Part shown: piece by piece, positions 44,713 through 53,437 of the stretch | Numbering within the stretch: the first letter of the stretch is position 1 | Layout: each line of letters starts with the position of its first letter | Assembly: GCF_039522165.1 (NCBI RefSeq) | Contig: NZ_BAAADE010000011.1 | Span: 9,837-73,836 of the forward strand | DNA from: Paenochrobactrum glaciei | GTDB lineage: Bacteria; Pseudomonadota; Alphaproteobacteria; Rhizobiales; Rhizobiaceae | Reading direction: 5' to 3' | Length of the DNA: 64,000 nucleotides | Program-made: the position numbers and the translations under genes | The notes under the pieces: generated by a model | What the model saw: the letters and a program-made list of their open reading frames with translations, nothing else | Database searches by the model: none | Told to the model about the DNA's origin: nothing

Positions 44713-45561
44713 ATGAACATTAGGCAATATATAAAAATGACAGATAGCTCCGCTCAGTCTGCAACAACGGCAGAAGAACAAGATAGTGATTTATATCTCG
44801 TTCCACCTGTCTTGCGTGCTATAACAGTTCTCCGCTACATCGCGGCTGGTAATCCTTGTCGCAATTTGAGCTCTACTGCCAAAAAATTATCTATTAACCG
44901 GACAACACTCATCAGAATTATTCATACTCTTATGCGTGAACGGTTAATTGAAGAAATTGCACCTGGTGCCGGATATCAACTGGGGGCAGGACTTATTGTA
45001 CTTGCAGCTGGCGCTATCAGTAATCGTGATGTTGTGCGTATAGCCAAGCCTGTGCTTGCGGAGCTCTCCAAGCAGCTCAACCTTTCTGCACATTTAGGCA
45101 TTCTGGATGAGCGCGACGTTGTTTATATGATTAGAGAAACGCCTAATACACATCTTGTCAGCAATGTTCGTGAAGGAAGCCGTTTACCTGCCCACGCTAC
45201 AACCATGGGACGTGTGCTACTCTCTCATCTGACCGGTGATGAATTACGTCATTTATATCGTGATATTGATATGGAAACTTTTACATCCCAAACACCAAGC
45301 ACGCTTGAAGAATTAATCGGGCAGCTGGCAATAGAACTAAACGATGGAATTGTTTGGAACATCAGCACTTTTGAAGCTGGGATTGGGTCATGTGCATGCG
45401 CTGTCTATGATCATACAGGCACGGTCATTGCGGCTATAAATGTGACAGGCCCTGATGCTTATTTTAAAATAGACGAAGACGCTTTGAAAAACATAGAATT
45501 ACAAATGCGTAAAGCTGCTGATCTTATTTCCGCCGAACTAGGTTACGCAAAAACCACTTAA
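44713..45561 (+). CDS. IclR family transcriptional regulator
   Basis: A 282-residue regulator. The N-terminal winged helix is VPPVLRAITVLRYIAAGN then LSINRTTLIRIIHTLMRERL; the C-terminal effector domain has LSAHLGILDERDVVYMIRE, RLPAHATTMGRVLL and AGIGSCACAVYDHTG. It is clearly paralogous to the IclR protein encoded at 56836 (shared VPPV-RA, RTTLIR, NVHLISNVR-type segments). Divergent from the Tat-type binding-protein operon. A second ATG eight codons in is an alternative start. Confidence 0.9.
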   Translation: MNIRQYIKMTDSSAQSATTAEEQDSDLYLVPPVLRAITVLRYIAAGNPCRNLSSTAKKLSINRTTLIRIIHTLMRERLIEEIAPGAGYQLGAGLIVLAAGAISNRDVVRIAKPVLAELSKQLNLSAHLGILDERDVVYMIRETPNTHLVSNVREGSRLPAHATTMGRVLLSHLTGDELRHLYRDIDMETFTSQTPSTLEELIGQLAIELNDGIVWNISTFEAGIGSCACAVYDHTGTVIAAINVTGPDAYFKIDEDALKNIELQMRKAADLISAELGYAKTT

Positions 45562-45624
45562 TCTTTCTGATCTTCAATCGCGAGCAGACATAATCCTCAA
45601 ATTATGTCATATTCAGTTCTCATA

Positions 45625-45651
45625 TCAGCCCCGCTCATAAAGCGGGACTGA
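45625..45651. terminator. Terminator between convergent IclR and bicupin genes
   Basis: TCAGCCCCGCT and AGCGGGACTGA form an 11-bp stem with one mismatch and a 5-nt loop, located between the two stop codons. Confidence 0.7.
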
Positions 45652-45671
45652 CATAGGAAAAACCAAGTTAT

Positions 45672-46616
45672 TTATGCTTTTTCGTATTTAACGGTTTCAG
45701 CTTCAGCATTTCCAACAATATACCAAACCGTTGCGTGAGAAGCACCGTTATTGCGGAACCAATGTGGCTGGCCAGCCGGTGTTTTCAGAAGATCGCGCGG
45801 CCCGAGTTCAGTTTCAAACTTCTCACCATTTTCTTCCCAGCCAACGATAAGCGAACCTTCCAGAACCAGAAACGCATCTTCAACATCACGTGTGAAAGGC
45901 TTGACGCCAACACGTGAAGGAATGCCCAACATTTCCTTACGGCAAGTATCATGTTCAATACCACCCTTGCCGACATAAACCTTGCGCGTAAAGCCCGCAT
46001 CTTCCCATATCGTTGGCAGCTCAGAATGTCGGACAACATATTGTGCCATTTGTTTTTGAAGCGGGTGTGTGCCATTGCGATCAAAATGCATGGTTTTACC
46101 TGGCTCAGCACCGAAACTACGTGCTAATTCAGGTGCTGTATCTTTTGGGTGATAGAGATAAACAGGTGGCAATGGTTTGCCAACATCGACAGAAATCGAC
46201 ATCATAACAGGCTCAACCCCATCAACACGGAAACCATGACCAATATCCCGCGCGTTTAAGATCATGTCTTTAGGCCCAAGATTAACCTCAACAACTTCGC
46301 CATCACGCTCCCAGCCTACAATCAAAGCGCCATCAATGATCAGGAAGCTTTCTTCAATCTCGTGTGAGTGGCAAGCTGCGTATTTACCTGGTTCTTTATA
46401 GATAAGACTTACAGTAAAATTATCTGGTTTTAGAGTGCTTGTGTCTCCGGCTTTGGGGGAGCCGCCTGCACCAATATAGCGCATCTGTGCGCGTGCTAAA
46501 TCTTCATAACCCACATTGCTTGGAAAGGCTTTCCAATCAAAAACCTTATCAGTAAAGCGTCCCACATGAGCCTGCATACGGTCTGCTAGTGCAAGTTTAG
46601 TTGGTTGGTTATCCAT
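45672..46616 (-). CDS. Bicupin protein (possible ring-cleavage dioxygenase or isomerase)
   Basis: A 314-residue protein with two cupin domains. The N-terminal domain has the metal motif CHSHEIEESFLIIDGALIVG with two His and a Glu. The C-terminal domain keeps the fold (DAFLVLEGSLIVGWEENG and a late PHWFRN His) but has FTRDVEDAF where HxH is expected, so only one metal site is likely. Duplicated cupins include gentisate and similar extradiol-type dioxygenases, but residues specific to those are not evident. Strong GGAGGA precedes the start. Divergent from the IclR gene at 46714, its probable regulator. Confidence 0.75.
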   Translation of the reverse strand: MDNQPTKLALADRMQAHVGRFTDKVFDWKAFPSNVGYEDLARAQMRYIGAGGSPKAGDTSTLKPDNFTVSLIYKEPGKYAACHSHEIEESFLIIDGALIVGWERDGEVVEVNLGPKDMILNARDIGHGFRVDGVEPVMMSISVDVGKPLPPVYLYHPKDTAPELARSFGAEPGKTMHFDRNGTHPLQKQMAQYVVRHSELPTIWEDAGFTRKVYVGKGGIEHDTCRKEMLGIPSRVGVKPFTRDVEDAFLVLEGSLIVGWEENGEKFETELGPRDLLKTPAGQPHWFRNNGASHATVWYIVGNAEAETVKYEKA

Positions 46617-46713
46617 AGTCTGTTCCTCCAGATTATTATTGCTTGAATAGGAACTGACTTTATGTAACTTCTGTTTTCTATATAAGACAGTGTTTTACAG
46701 GCAAAACATTTTC

Positions 46714-47490
46714 ATGGAAAAATCGCAAGAAGATCGGTATATCGTTCCAGGCTTGATGCGCGGCTTGCAAGTTTTGCGAGCGTTCACCCCGGAAAAACCT
46801 AACCTATCTTTGACAGAGTTGGCGGAGATATTAGGCACAAGTCGCTCGGCTGTGTTTCGAACTGTTTATACGCTTGCCCATGACGGCTGCTTATTACACG
46901 ACGAGCGGAACCATACTTATACATTGGGGCCCGCAGTCTTGCGTCTAAGTTATGGGTATTTAGCAACGCGCGAACTTGTTGATGTTGCAATGCCTGTACT
47001 TGAAGGCCTCAGAGATAAAACAGGCTGGTCTGCACATATGGGCATATTAGATGGAACGAGCGTTCTTTACGTTTTACGAATTCCCTCTTTTCATGCAAAT
47101 ACAAGCATTGTCCATATCGGCAGCAGGCTGCCTGCCCGCAGTACAACAATGGGACGAATGTTATTAGCAAGTCTCAATGAAGAAGATATTTTAAAATTAT
47201 ACCGAACTGATATGCATTCCACCGGCATTCAGCATCGATTGGAGCCTATTATTTCACAGTGGAAGAGCGATAAAGGGAAAAAAACAATCACGCATATTGG
47301 TGATTTTCAGGCTGGCATCGCCAGTATTGCTGCCCCGTTATATGATATGACCGGTACTGTTGTGGCAGCCATTAATCTCAGCATACAAGCCGATACTGAT
47401 AATATTGAAGCTCTTACCAATTCTGTATCGATTGAAATTCAACAAACAGCCAAAAGAATATCAGCTCTCTTAGGATGGCAGGGCCAATAG
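46714..47490 (+). CDS. IclR family transcriptional regulator
   Basis: A 258-residue regulator of a different branch from the two other IclR proteins here. The winged helix has VPGLMRGLQVLRAFTPEKPN and LGTSRSAVFRTVYTLAHDG; the effector domain has WSAHMGILDGTSVLYVLRIP, RLPARSTTMGRMLLA and AGIASIAAPLYDMTG. A GTG eight codons upstream is possible; the ATG at 46714 is my choice. The 97-bp gap to the divergent bicupin gene suggests shared control. It resembles the PcaR/PobR-like regulators of aromatic pathways. Confidence 0.88.
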   Translation: MEKSQEDRYIVPGLMRGLQVLRAFTPEKPNLSLTELAEILGTSRSAVFRTVYTLAHDGCLLHDERNHTYTLGPAVLRLSYGYLATRELVDVAMPVLEGLRDKTGWSAHMGILDGTSVLYVLRIPSFHANTSIVHIGSRLPARSTTMGRMLLASLNEEDILKLYRTDMHSTGIQHRLEPIISQWKSDKGKKTITHIGDFQAGIASIAAPLYDMTGTVVAAINLSIQADTDNIEALTNSVSIEIQQTAKRISALLGWQGQ

Positions 47491-47514
47491 GTCTGAAATT
47501 TCCAAAAAAATAAT

Positions 47515-47540
47515 CAGAGCGATACTAAAATATCGCTCTG
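47515..47540. terminator. Bidirectional terminator ending the large catabolic operon
   Basis: CAGAGCGATA and TATCGCTCTG form a 10-bp perfect stem with a 6-nt loop. On the minus strand it is followed by ATTATTTTTTTGG, a good U-run for the operon ending at 47579. Confidence 0.85.
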
Positions 47541-47578
47541 AATTTCATTTGTCTTAATCCACCCTAATTCAGATAAAT

Positions 47579-48715
47579 TTATGCAGCAACGTTCAAAGCG
47601 TCGGTTGCTTTATAACCATAAACCCAATCTGCATTTCCTTTGCCTTTTAGCCACTCATTAGCCAAAGAACTACGCTGGATATGAGCGGTGCGCTCCTTAC
47701 GGGCTTCTTCAAATCGTAGCAAAGCAGCCGGAACATCTATAAGTGCCTGACCTTTAAGCGCATTTCCCAACACCACGCCATCTTCAATTGCCATACATGC
47801 GCCTTGAGCCATAAATGGCACCATCGGATGCGCCGCATCACCCAATATAGTGACATTTCCCTTTGACCATTGCGCCATAGGATCACGAACATGCAGCGCT
47901 GATCGCGTTACTTCTTCACATGCATCAAGCAGAGCTCGCGCTTCCGGATGGAAATCTTTATATGCAGCACGCAATTCATTAATATCGCCAGGTAATGTCC
48001 AGCCTTCTTCAAGCCAATCGTTCTGTGGCACAGTTGCAAAAACAAAGATCTCTTCGCCCCGTGTTAATGGGAATGTTACAATTTGATATTCCGCAGTCGG
48101 GCCCCACCATTTGGTAAAGGCATCCAAATTCGGCAGATCACCTGCTCTCTCCCTTTTAAAGGCAGCACGATACGAAACAAGGCCGGTAAATTTTGGATCA
48201 TCTGGACCAAAAAGTGCTGTACGTATAACGGAATGGATACCATCGGCACCAATTACAACGTCAAATGTTTCACTTGTGCCGTCATCAAAGACTAGGCTGG
48301 CACAATTATCACCTTGCGTAACACCAGTAATTTTCTTGCCAAACTGGATCGTGTCTTTTTGCAATGCTTCTTCAAGGGCTGCAAGAATGTCGGATCGATG
48401 CAATGTTAATTGCGGTGCTCCATAGCGCTCTTGTGCAGCGGTACTCATCGGCAGTCTTGATGTTTCCTCACCACTATCCCAAGTGCGGCTAATCCGATAA
48501 GTCGGGCGAGCAGCTGTCTCGCGAAGTACATCACCAATTCCCAGACTATCCAAAGCATGAACCGCATTTGGTGTCAGATTAACATCGGCACCAATCCGCC
48601 CATATTGCGATGTACGTTCATATATTGTGACGTTGTGTCCTGCTTGCTGCAAACTCAAAGCAGCACATAAACCACCAACGCCGCCGCCACAAATACCTAT
48701 CCGCAGCTGTTCCAT
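47579..48715 (-). CDS. FAD-dependent aromatic monooxygenase (salicylate/6-hydroxynicotinate hydroxylase type)
   Basis: A 378-residue group A flavoprotein hydroxylase. The FAD-binding GICGGGVGGLCAALSLQQAG lies at the N-terminus, DVVIGADGIHSVIRTALFG is the DG fingerprint near residue 155, and VTILGDAAHPMVPFMAQGA is the GD motif near residue 285. It should insert one oxygen ortho or para to a ring hydroxyl, using NAD(P)H. Last gene of the large minus-strand operon, so it probably acts on an intermediate of that pathway. Confidence 0.9.
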   Translation of the reverse strand: MEQLRIGICGGGVGGLCAALSLQQAGHNVTIYERTSQYGRIGADVNLTPNAVHALDSLGIGDVLRETAARPTYRISRTWDSGEETSRLPMSTAAQERYGAPQLTLHRSDILAALEEALQKDTIQFGKKITGVTQGDNCASLVFDDGTSETFDVVIGADGIHSVIRTALFGPDDPKFTGLVSYRAAFKRERAGDLPNLDAFTKWWGPTAEYQIVTFPLTRGEEIFVFATVPQNDWLEEGWTLPGDINELRAAYKDFHPEARALLDACEEVTRSALHVRDPMAQWSKGNVTILGDAAHPMVPFMAQGACMAIEDGVVLGNALKGQALIDVPAALLRFEEARKERTAHIQRSSLANEWLKGKGNADWVYGYKATDALNVAA

Positions 48716-48741
48716 TTCTCACTCCCGATAAAAATTATAAG

Positions 48742-49344
48742 TCACATATAGATATAGCCAAAAGCGAGGTTAAAGGCCTCAGCTCCTAATGGTTGGTTGG
48801 TATGGCGTGCGTCACGCAACCATAAACGCCCATGTACCTGCGATTCAGAAAAGCTTGCCGGATTGGTCAAATCGCAATGATCACACCATAAACCGCCCAT
48901 AAATTCAGCAGCATCAAAAGATACCTTTTGACTGAACCGCGTATTTTCTAATGCAAAATTCCCGTAACTAACCACATGGCTCAAATCACATGTGCCATCG
49001 AAAAGGGCATGGTTGAAACTGGCAACGCCTCTAAACTCAGCCGAATTTGCGTGGACGTTTTTTTTGAAGTGGCAATGTTCAAAACGTGCATCATTATCAA
49101 ATTGCGCATGATCGAGGTAGACATCACCTTCAAACACCGCACCTTCAAACCACGATACACCTTGAAATTGCGCTCTCGAAAAAATAACAGGGGCTTTAAA
49201 ATATGCGCCTCTAAAGTCCACGCCGCATAATTTCTTATCTGATAAATCCAGCGCATCATCACATACAATATTGCGCATGTCTTCATAAGCACCATGTTTC
49301 CATGGCTGTGCCAAACGTTGATATATGGATGCAGCACTGGTCAT
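48742..49344 (-). CDS. Pentapeptide-repeat protein
   Basis: A 200-residue right-handed beta-helix protein. From residue 30 the repeats A(D/N)LXX-type are visible with F or L every five residues: VDFRGAYFKAPVIFSRAQFQ, then VSWFEGAVFEGDVYLDHAQF, with later repeats to about residue 180. The start at 49344 uses TAATG overlap with the flavodoxin stop and GGAGG inside the flavodoxin gene. No enzymatic motif is visible. Its insertion between electron-transfer and hydroxylase genes is unusual; a scaffold or chaperone role is only conjecture. Confidence 0.85.
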   Translation of the reverse strand: MTSAASIYQRLAQPWKHGAYEDMRNIVCDDALDLSDKKLCGVDFRGAYFKAPVIFSRAQFQGVSWFEGAVFEGDVYLDHAQFDNDARFEHCHFKKNVHANSAEFRGVASFNHALFDGTCDLSHVVSYGNFALENTRFSQKVSFDAAEFMGGLWCDHCDLTNPASFSESQVHGRLWLRDARHTNQPLGAEAFNLAFGYIYM

Positions 49345-49811
49345 TAAGCATCCTCCATCTGGCTTTGATATAGAGCGACAGCTTCTTGTGCCCAAGGCAG
49401 GGCAATATCTTCGGGCAAATCCGGCCCCGACGCATCATGAACAACACGCAAGCCAATCTGTTTTGCGCCACGGACTGTCATGATCTCAGCAATATGTTTA
49501 CTGCCAAAATTATATGTATCGGTATATTCACTATCTCCAAGGCCAAAAACAGCGAAAGAGACAGCGGATAAATCCGTTTGTTCCTCTGTCAAAATTTTTG
49601 CGAAACCTTGTGCTGAAGCAGGTAATTCGCCGTCGCCATAAGTGGAACAAATGATGAGATAAAGTTGGCTTGACGAAAATTCATGTGGCGCAAAACTATC
49701 GAGATTACATACGGTGACCTCATGCTCTGCGCTCAGTTCACCAGCAACATCTTCAGCCAACATTTCTGTATTGCCGGTTTCTGTTCCATATAGAATTGAA
49801 ATCATCATCAT
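49344..49811 (-). CDS. Flavodoxin (MioC/cindoxin-like)
   Basis: A 155-residue FMN electron carrier. The phosphate loop is YGTETGNTEMLAEDV at residues 8-22, followed by CSTYGDGELPASAQGF and the isoalloxazine loop GLGDSEYTDTYNFG. It lies directly downstream of an adrenodoxin-reductase-type flavoprotein gene, the same pairing as cindoxin and cindoxin reductase in the P450cin system. Here the only oxygenase needing such electrons in the operon is the Rieske protein, as no ferredoxin gene is present. Confidence 0.92.
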   Translation of the reverse strand: MMMISILYGTETGNTEMLAEDVAGELSAEHEVTVCNLDSFAPHEFSSSQLYLIICSTYGDGELPASAQGFAKILTEEQTDLSAVSFAVFGLGDSEYTDTYNFGSKHIAEIMTVRGAKQIGLRVVHDASGPDLPEDIALPWAQEAVALYQSQMEDA

Positions 49812-49840
49812 ACGCCCTCACCCTAAGCATGATATCTGGT

Positions 49841-51091
49841 TTAAGTTTTTGAAATGCTGACCATTTGGCTATGATCTTTTATTTTTTGTCGACAACGTCC
49901 AGAAGAGGCGCCAGCTATTTCTGCTGCATCAATTTTTTGCCAACCTTCAAAGCCTACTGCATCCGGAAACATCATTTTCAGTTGCTCATTGCCCTTCCGT
50001 CCTGCCACAAGGCGACCTGCAGCTAAGTCGTTTGCAATACGCCCTGCCACAGTGATGGCATCAGCACGGTTTTCCGGAATTGTTCCAGTTGGTCCGCGAC
50101 GAAACCAACCACATGCATAAAGATTACCGTTTATATGCCCTGCATCAATATCCTGTGCAGCATCAAGTAATTGAGCACGTGGCAGACTTGCATCGTCCTC
50201 AAACCCGATGGCCGTAATCAAGTGATGGCAAGTTAATTGTAACTCTCCTTCGCCTGATGTGCGGCAAAAATGCGCTTGATGTAATCTGCCGTCGACACCT
50301 GTTAAGCGTTGCGGTGTCCACCCAAAATGAAAGTGAATTGTTTTGGATGCATTATCACGCGTAACATTTTGAATAGAGCGCAAAGCTTCCAAGCATTTTT
50401 GCGACCGATCAGTGTTTGCATCCTCTGACGGCACCTCAACAATAATCTTTACATCTTGAAGACGCCCCAATTCCTTTATCATGGCCGGATCAAATTTTGC
50501 GGCAGCAGCATCCGATCTGCCCACAATATGAATGTTACGAATGTCTGACGAAACGAAGCCGTCATTATGATGTAATCCTAAGTCGGAACTTTCGAATTCA
50601 TCTTCTGTTTTCGCAAGCAGGCGGGTGATATCAATCGCCACATTTCCATTGCCCAGCACCACTAAATCCGAACCTGACAAAGCTTCCGGCTCTCGACTGA
50701 ACGGATGGTCATTCCACCACCGTGTCAGATCGCCGGCGCGCATGACTCCAGATAGTTCTTCGCCTTCAATCCCTAAAGATTTATCCTGTGACAAACCTGT
50801 TGCCAGAACAACGACGTCATATATGTCGCGTAAAGCCTCAAGCTTGATATCTTGTCCCAACGTGACATTGCCAAAGAAACGAACATTGTCGCGCTGAAAC
50901 AACCGAGCAAACTGCCGAATGACACCTTTTGTGCCTTGATGATCAGGTGCCACACCATAGCGAACCAGGCCATAAGGAGCAGCCAGACGATCGATTAAAT
51001 CAATCCGACTATCAGGCACGGCTTTTTCCAAAGCTTGTGCCAGATAACAGCCAGAAGGCCCGGCTCCAACAATTGCAACACTCAGTGTCAT
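49841..51091 (-). CDS. NADPH:flavodoxin/ferredoxin reductase, adrenodoxin-reductase type
   Basis: A 416-residue FAD protein. FAD-binding VAIVGAGPSGCYLAQALEKA, the family segment APYGLVRYGVAPDHQGTKGV, the NADPH region VLGNGNVAIDITRLL, and the late ACGWFRRGPTGTIPENRADA mark it as FprA/adrenodoxin reductase type. It would transfer electrons from NADPH to the flavodoxin encoded next. The last 30 residues are a polar extension. It follows the ALDH gene by 13 bp in the operon. Confidence 0.9.
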   Translation of the reverse strand: MTLSVAIVGAGPSGCYLAQALEKAVPDSRIDLIDRLAAPYGLVRYGVAPDHQGTKGVIRQFARLFQRDNVRFFGNVTLGQDIKLEALRDIYDVVVLATGLSQDKSLGIEGEELSGVMRAGDLTRWWNDHPFSREPEALSGSDLVVLGNGNVAIDITRLLAKTEDEFESSDLGLHHNDGFVSSDIRNIHIVGRSDAAAAKFDPAMIKELGRLQDVKIIVEVPSEDANTDRSQKCLEALRSIQNVTRDNASKTIHFHFGWTPQRLTGVDGRLHQAHFCRTSGEGELQLTCHHLITAIGFEDDASLPRAQLLDAAQDIDAGHINGNLYACGWFRRGPTGTIPENRADAITVAGRIANDLAAGRLVAGRKGNEQLKMMFPDAVGFEGWQKIDAAEIAGASSGRCRQKIKDHSQMVSISKT

Positions 51092-51104
51092 GTCTCATCA
51101 CCCC

Positions 51105-52616
51105 TTATGAATTGTGTACTTTCGCCCATGGGTGCAGTTTGCCGGAGATATCTTGATAAATGGATTTTTGAGCCATATAGGCTTTTATGCCGTTGCGACC
51201 CTTTTCTCGTCCCATTCCACTGTCTTTTTCACCACCAAATGGTGTCGAAATAGAAAATTGCTTATAAGTATTGATCCACACGGTGCCGGAATTAATGGCT
51301 CTTGCTACCCGCCAGCATTTCGCAAAATCCGGTGACCATAAACCACAAGCAAGGCCATATTCATTATCATTGCCCATCGCGATAACATCGGCTTCATCTT
51401 CAAATGGCATCACGACCAAAACGGGCCCAAAAACCTCTTCACGGCAGATGCGTGCATCATTGGTTACACCAGCAATAATTGTCGGAAGATAGAAAGCTCC
51501 CTTATCGTAGATATCACCAGTTGGTGCTTCACCACCGCATAAGATCAAACCACCATCAGCACGTGCCATTTCAACATAATCCGCAACACTCTGACGATGG
51601 TCAGGGTGAACCAAAGTTGAAACTTGAGTAGCTGGATCAAACGGATGGCCAACAACGAGTTTATTGGTTGCAGTTACCAATTTTTCGACAAATTCTTTAT
51701 AAATCGATTTTTGAACGAAAAGTCGCGAACCTGCGATACAGCTTTGACCGGTAGACGAGAATATCCCGAATAAAAGCCCCGCTATGCTCAAATCTATATC
51801 GGCATCTTCAAAAACAATCGTTGGTGATTTTCCGCCTAGTTCCAAAGAAACCGGCATAAGTTTTTGCGCCGCTTTGACTGCCAATGCACGACCGGTTGAT
51901 GTACCGCCTGTAAAGCTGACTTTGGCAATATCAGGATGCTCAACCAGTAGATTACCAATCTCACGCCCGGCACCCGGCAAAACGGAAAACAGCCCTTTTG
52001 GCAGCCCAGAAGCTTCGATAATACGTGCTAATTCAAGGCTAACCAACGGTGTCCAGGAGGCTGGTTTCAATAAAACAGCATTACCTGCCGCCAAAGCCGG
52101 CGCAACTTTCTGAGCATCAGAGGCAATAGGTGAATTCCATGGCGTGATTGCAGCAACAAGGCCAAGCGGCTCATGCAATGAGTAAGTGAGATATTCGCCC
52201 CGTTGTGCAGTCAATTCATCATCTGATGTTTCCAGCACCGCGCCGAAATAACGGAATGTTGCAGCAGCAGAAAGAGCAAGCGCTCTGGTTTCTGTCAGTG
52301 TTTTTCCGGTATCAAGCGTTTGAATTTTCGAAATACGATCAGCATTTTTTTCAATACCATCAGCGATAGCATAAAGATAACGTGCGCGTTGATGCGGTAG
52401 TAAATTACGCCATGCAGGGTCAGATTGTGCAGCTTTTGCACGTTTGATTGCGCGTTCCCCATCAGCTACGGAAGCACCTTTCAGCACACAATTAATGCTG
52501 CCGTCGGCCGGGAAAATCGAAGTAATATCTGCGCCTGTTCCCTCTTCCCATTCACCACCAATGAAAAGACGGGTATCAGAAAAACTAATGTCTGAAATTT
52601 TATCACTTATGTTCAT
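51105..52616 (-). CDS. Aldehyde dehydrogenase
   Basis: A 503-residue NAD(P)-dependent ALDH. LELGGKSPTIVFEDADID contains the catalytic Glu, STGQSCIAGSRLFVQKS the catalytic Cys, ITPWNSPIASDAQKVAPALA the oxyanion Asn, and FGGEKDSGMGREKG the C-terminal motif. It belongs to the betaine/hydroxymuconic semialdehyde branch. Start overlaps the aspartate dehydrogenase stop by 4 nt. It should oxidise the aldehyde produced by the ThDP enzyme or by ring cleavage. Confidence 0.93.
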   Translation of the reverse strand: MNISDKISDISFSDTRLFIGGEWEEGTGADITSIFPADGSINCVLKGASVADGERAIKRAKAAQSDPAWRNLLPHQRARYLYAIADGIEKNADRISKIQTLDTGKTLTETRALALSAAATFRYFGAVLETSDDELTAQRGEYLTYSLHEPLGLVAAITPWNSPIASDAQKVAPALAAGNAVLLKPASWTPLVSLELARIIEASGLPKGLFSVLPGAGREIGNLLVEHPDIAKVSFTGGTSTGRALAVKAAQKLMPVSLELGGKSPTIVFEDADIDLSIAGLLFGIFSSTGQSCIAGSRLFVQKSIYKEFVEKLVTATNKLVVGHPFDPATQVSTLVHPDHRQSVADYVEMARADGGLILCGGEAPTGDIYDKGAFYLPTIIAGVTNDARICREEVFGPVLVVMPFEDEADVIAMGNDNEYGLACGLWSPDFAKCWRVARAINSGTVWINTYKQFSISTPFGGEKDSGMGREKGRNGIKAYMAQKSIYQDISGKLHPWAKVHNS

Positions 52617-53437
52617 ATCACAACACTCTGTACTCGATTTAAAATGGTGCGAAGAACGCTATAAACCGTCGTAACAGAGGTTTTAGCATTAGCAGCCGAT
52701 GCTTTATTCTCAATCGCGATGCGATAATTGGCGATTGAAGACTCCACTTGATATTCATGCATATTGCCGGATGCAGATGGGTCAGCAATCAATTCTACTT
52801 GCGTTTTCTCAAAGCCTAATCCCGCAAGTGCCAAGGTTGCGGCAACATTAGCATTCTTAGGATATTGCTGTGCCGCCTCGCGGGCATTACCTTTAAAGAA
52901 GGTTGTTTTTTCAGTGATCGCCCCAAGATCAAATAAATCCTCAGCAGGCGTTCCAACCCATGCGACCGGCGGCTTTCGGCCAACATAGGTGACCGAAAGC
53001 AACCCCGCAGCCCCAAGAGCCGCCAACAAATCGATACCGCCAATGGCCCCGGCTGGTAGAATTATTTGTCCGCCACCGGTTTCAGCTGCATCACGCAAAC
53101 GTTTTTCCAGCTTTTGATCGGCAAGCGCACCAATGGAAACAATAATCGTATCAATGCCTCTTACAAGAAGAAGAGGCACATGATCAGAGACAGCAACATG
53201 TCCGGCACATTCAATGACAAGATCCAAATCTTGGCTTACAAAGGCATCAAAACTGTCACAAACAACGAGTTCATCCGCAACATTTTCACCATCTGATGCA
53301 AGATCGCGACGCGTTTGATCTGCAAATTCCGGCAGCGACAAAACCGTGAGAGACGATAAAGGCTTCGGTAAATGCGACGCCAACAATCCCAATAATGTCC
53401 GTGCTATATTGCCATATCCAATCAACCCGACGCGCAT
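52613..53437 (-). CDS. L-aspartate dehydrogenase family protein
   Basis: A 274-residue NAD(P)-dependent dehydrogenase. The Rossmann motif is VGLIGYGNIARTLLGLL; IILPAGAIGGIDLLAAL and the catalytic His in GNMHEYQVES match aspartate dehydrogenase (NadX-like). The enzyme interconverts aspartate and iminoaspartate/oxaloacetate plus ammonia. Its presence between an ALDH and a ThDP enzyme implies that the pathway releases an amino acid or imine, or that it acts on a related substrate. TAATG overlap with the preceding gene. Confidence 0.88.
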   Translation of the reverse strand: MRVGLIGYGNIARTLLGLLASHLPKPLSSLTVLSLPEFADQTRRDLASDGENVADELVVCDSFDAFVSQDLDLVIECAGHVAVSDHVPLLLVRGIDTIIVSIGALADQKLEKRLRDAAETGGGQIILPAGAIGGIDLLAALGAAGLLSVTYVGRKPPVAWVGTPAEDLFDLGAITEKTTFFKGNAREAAQQYPKNANVAATLALAGLGFEKTQVELIADPSASGNMHEYQVESSIANYRIAIENKASAANAKTSVTTVYSVLRTILNRVQSVVI

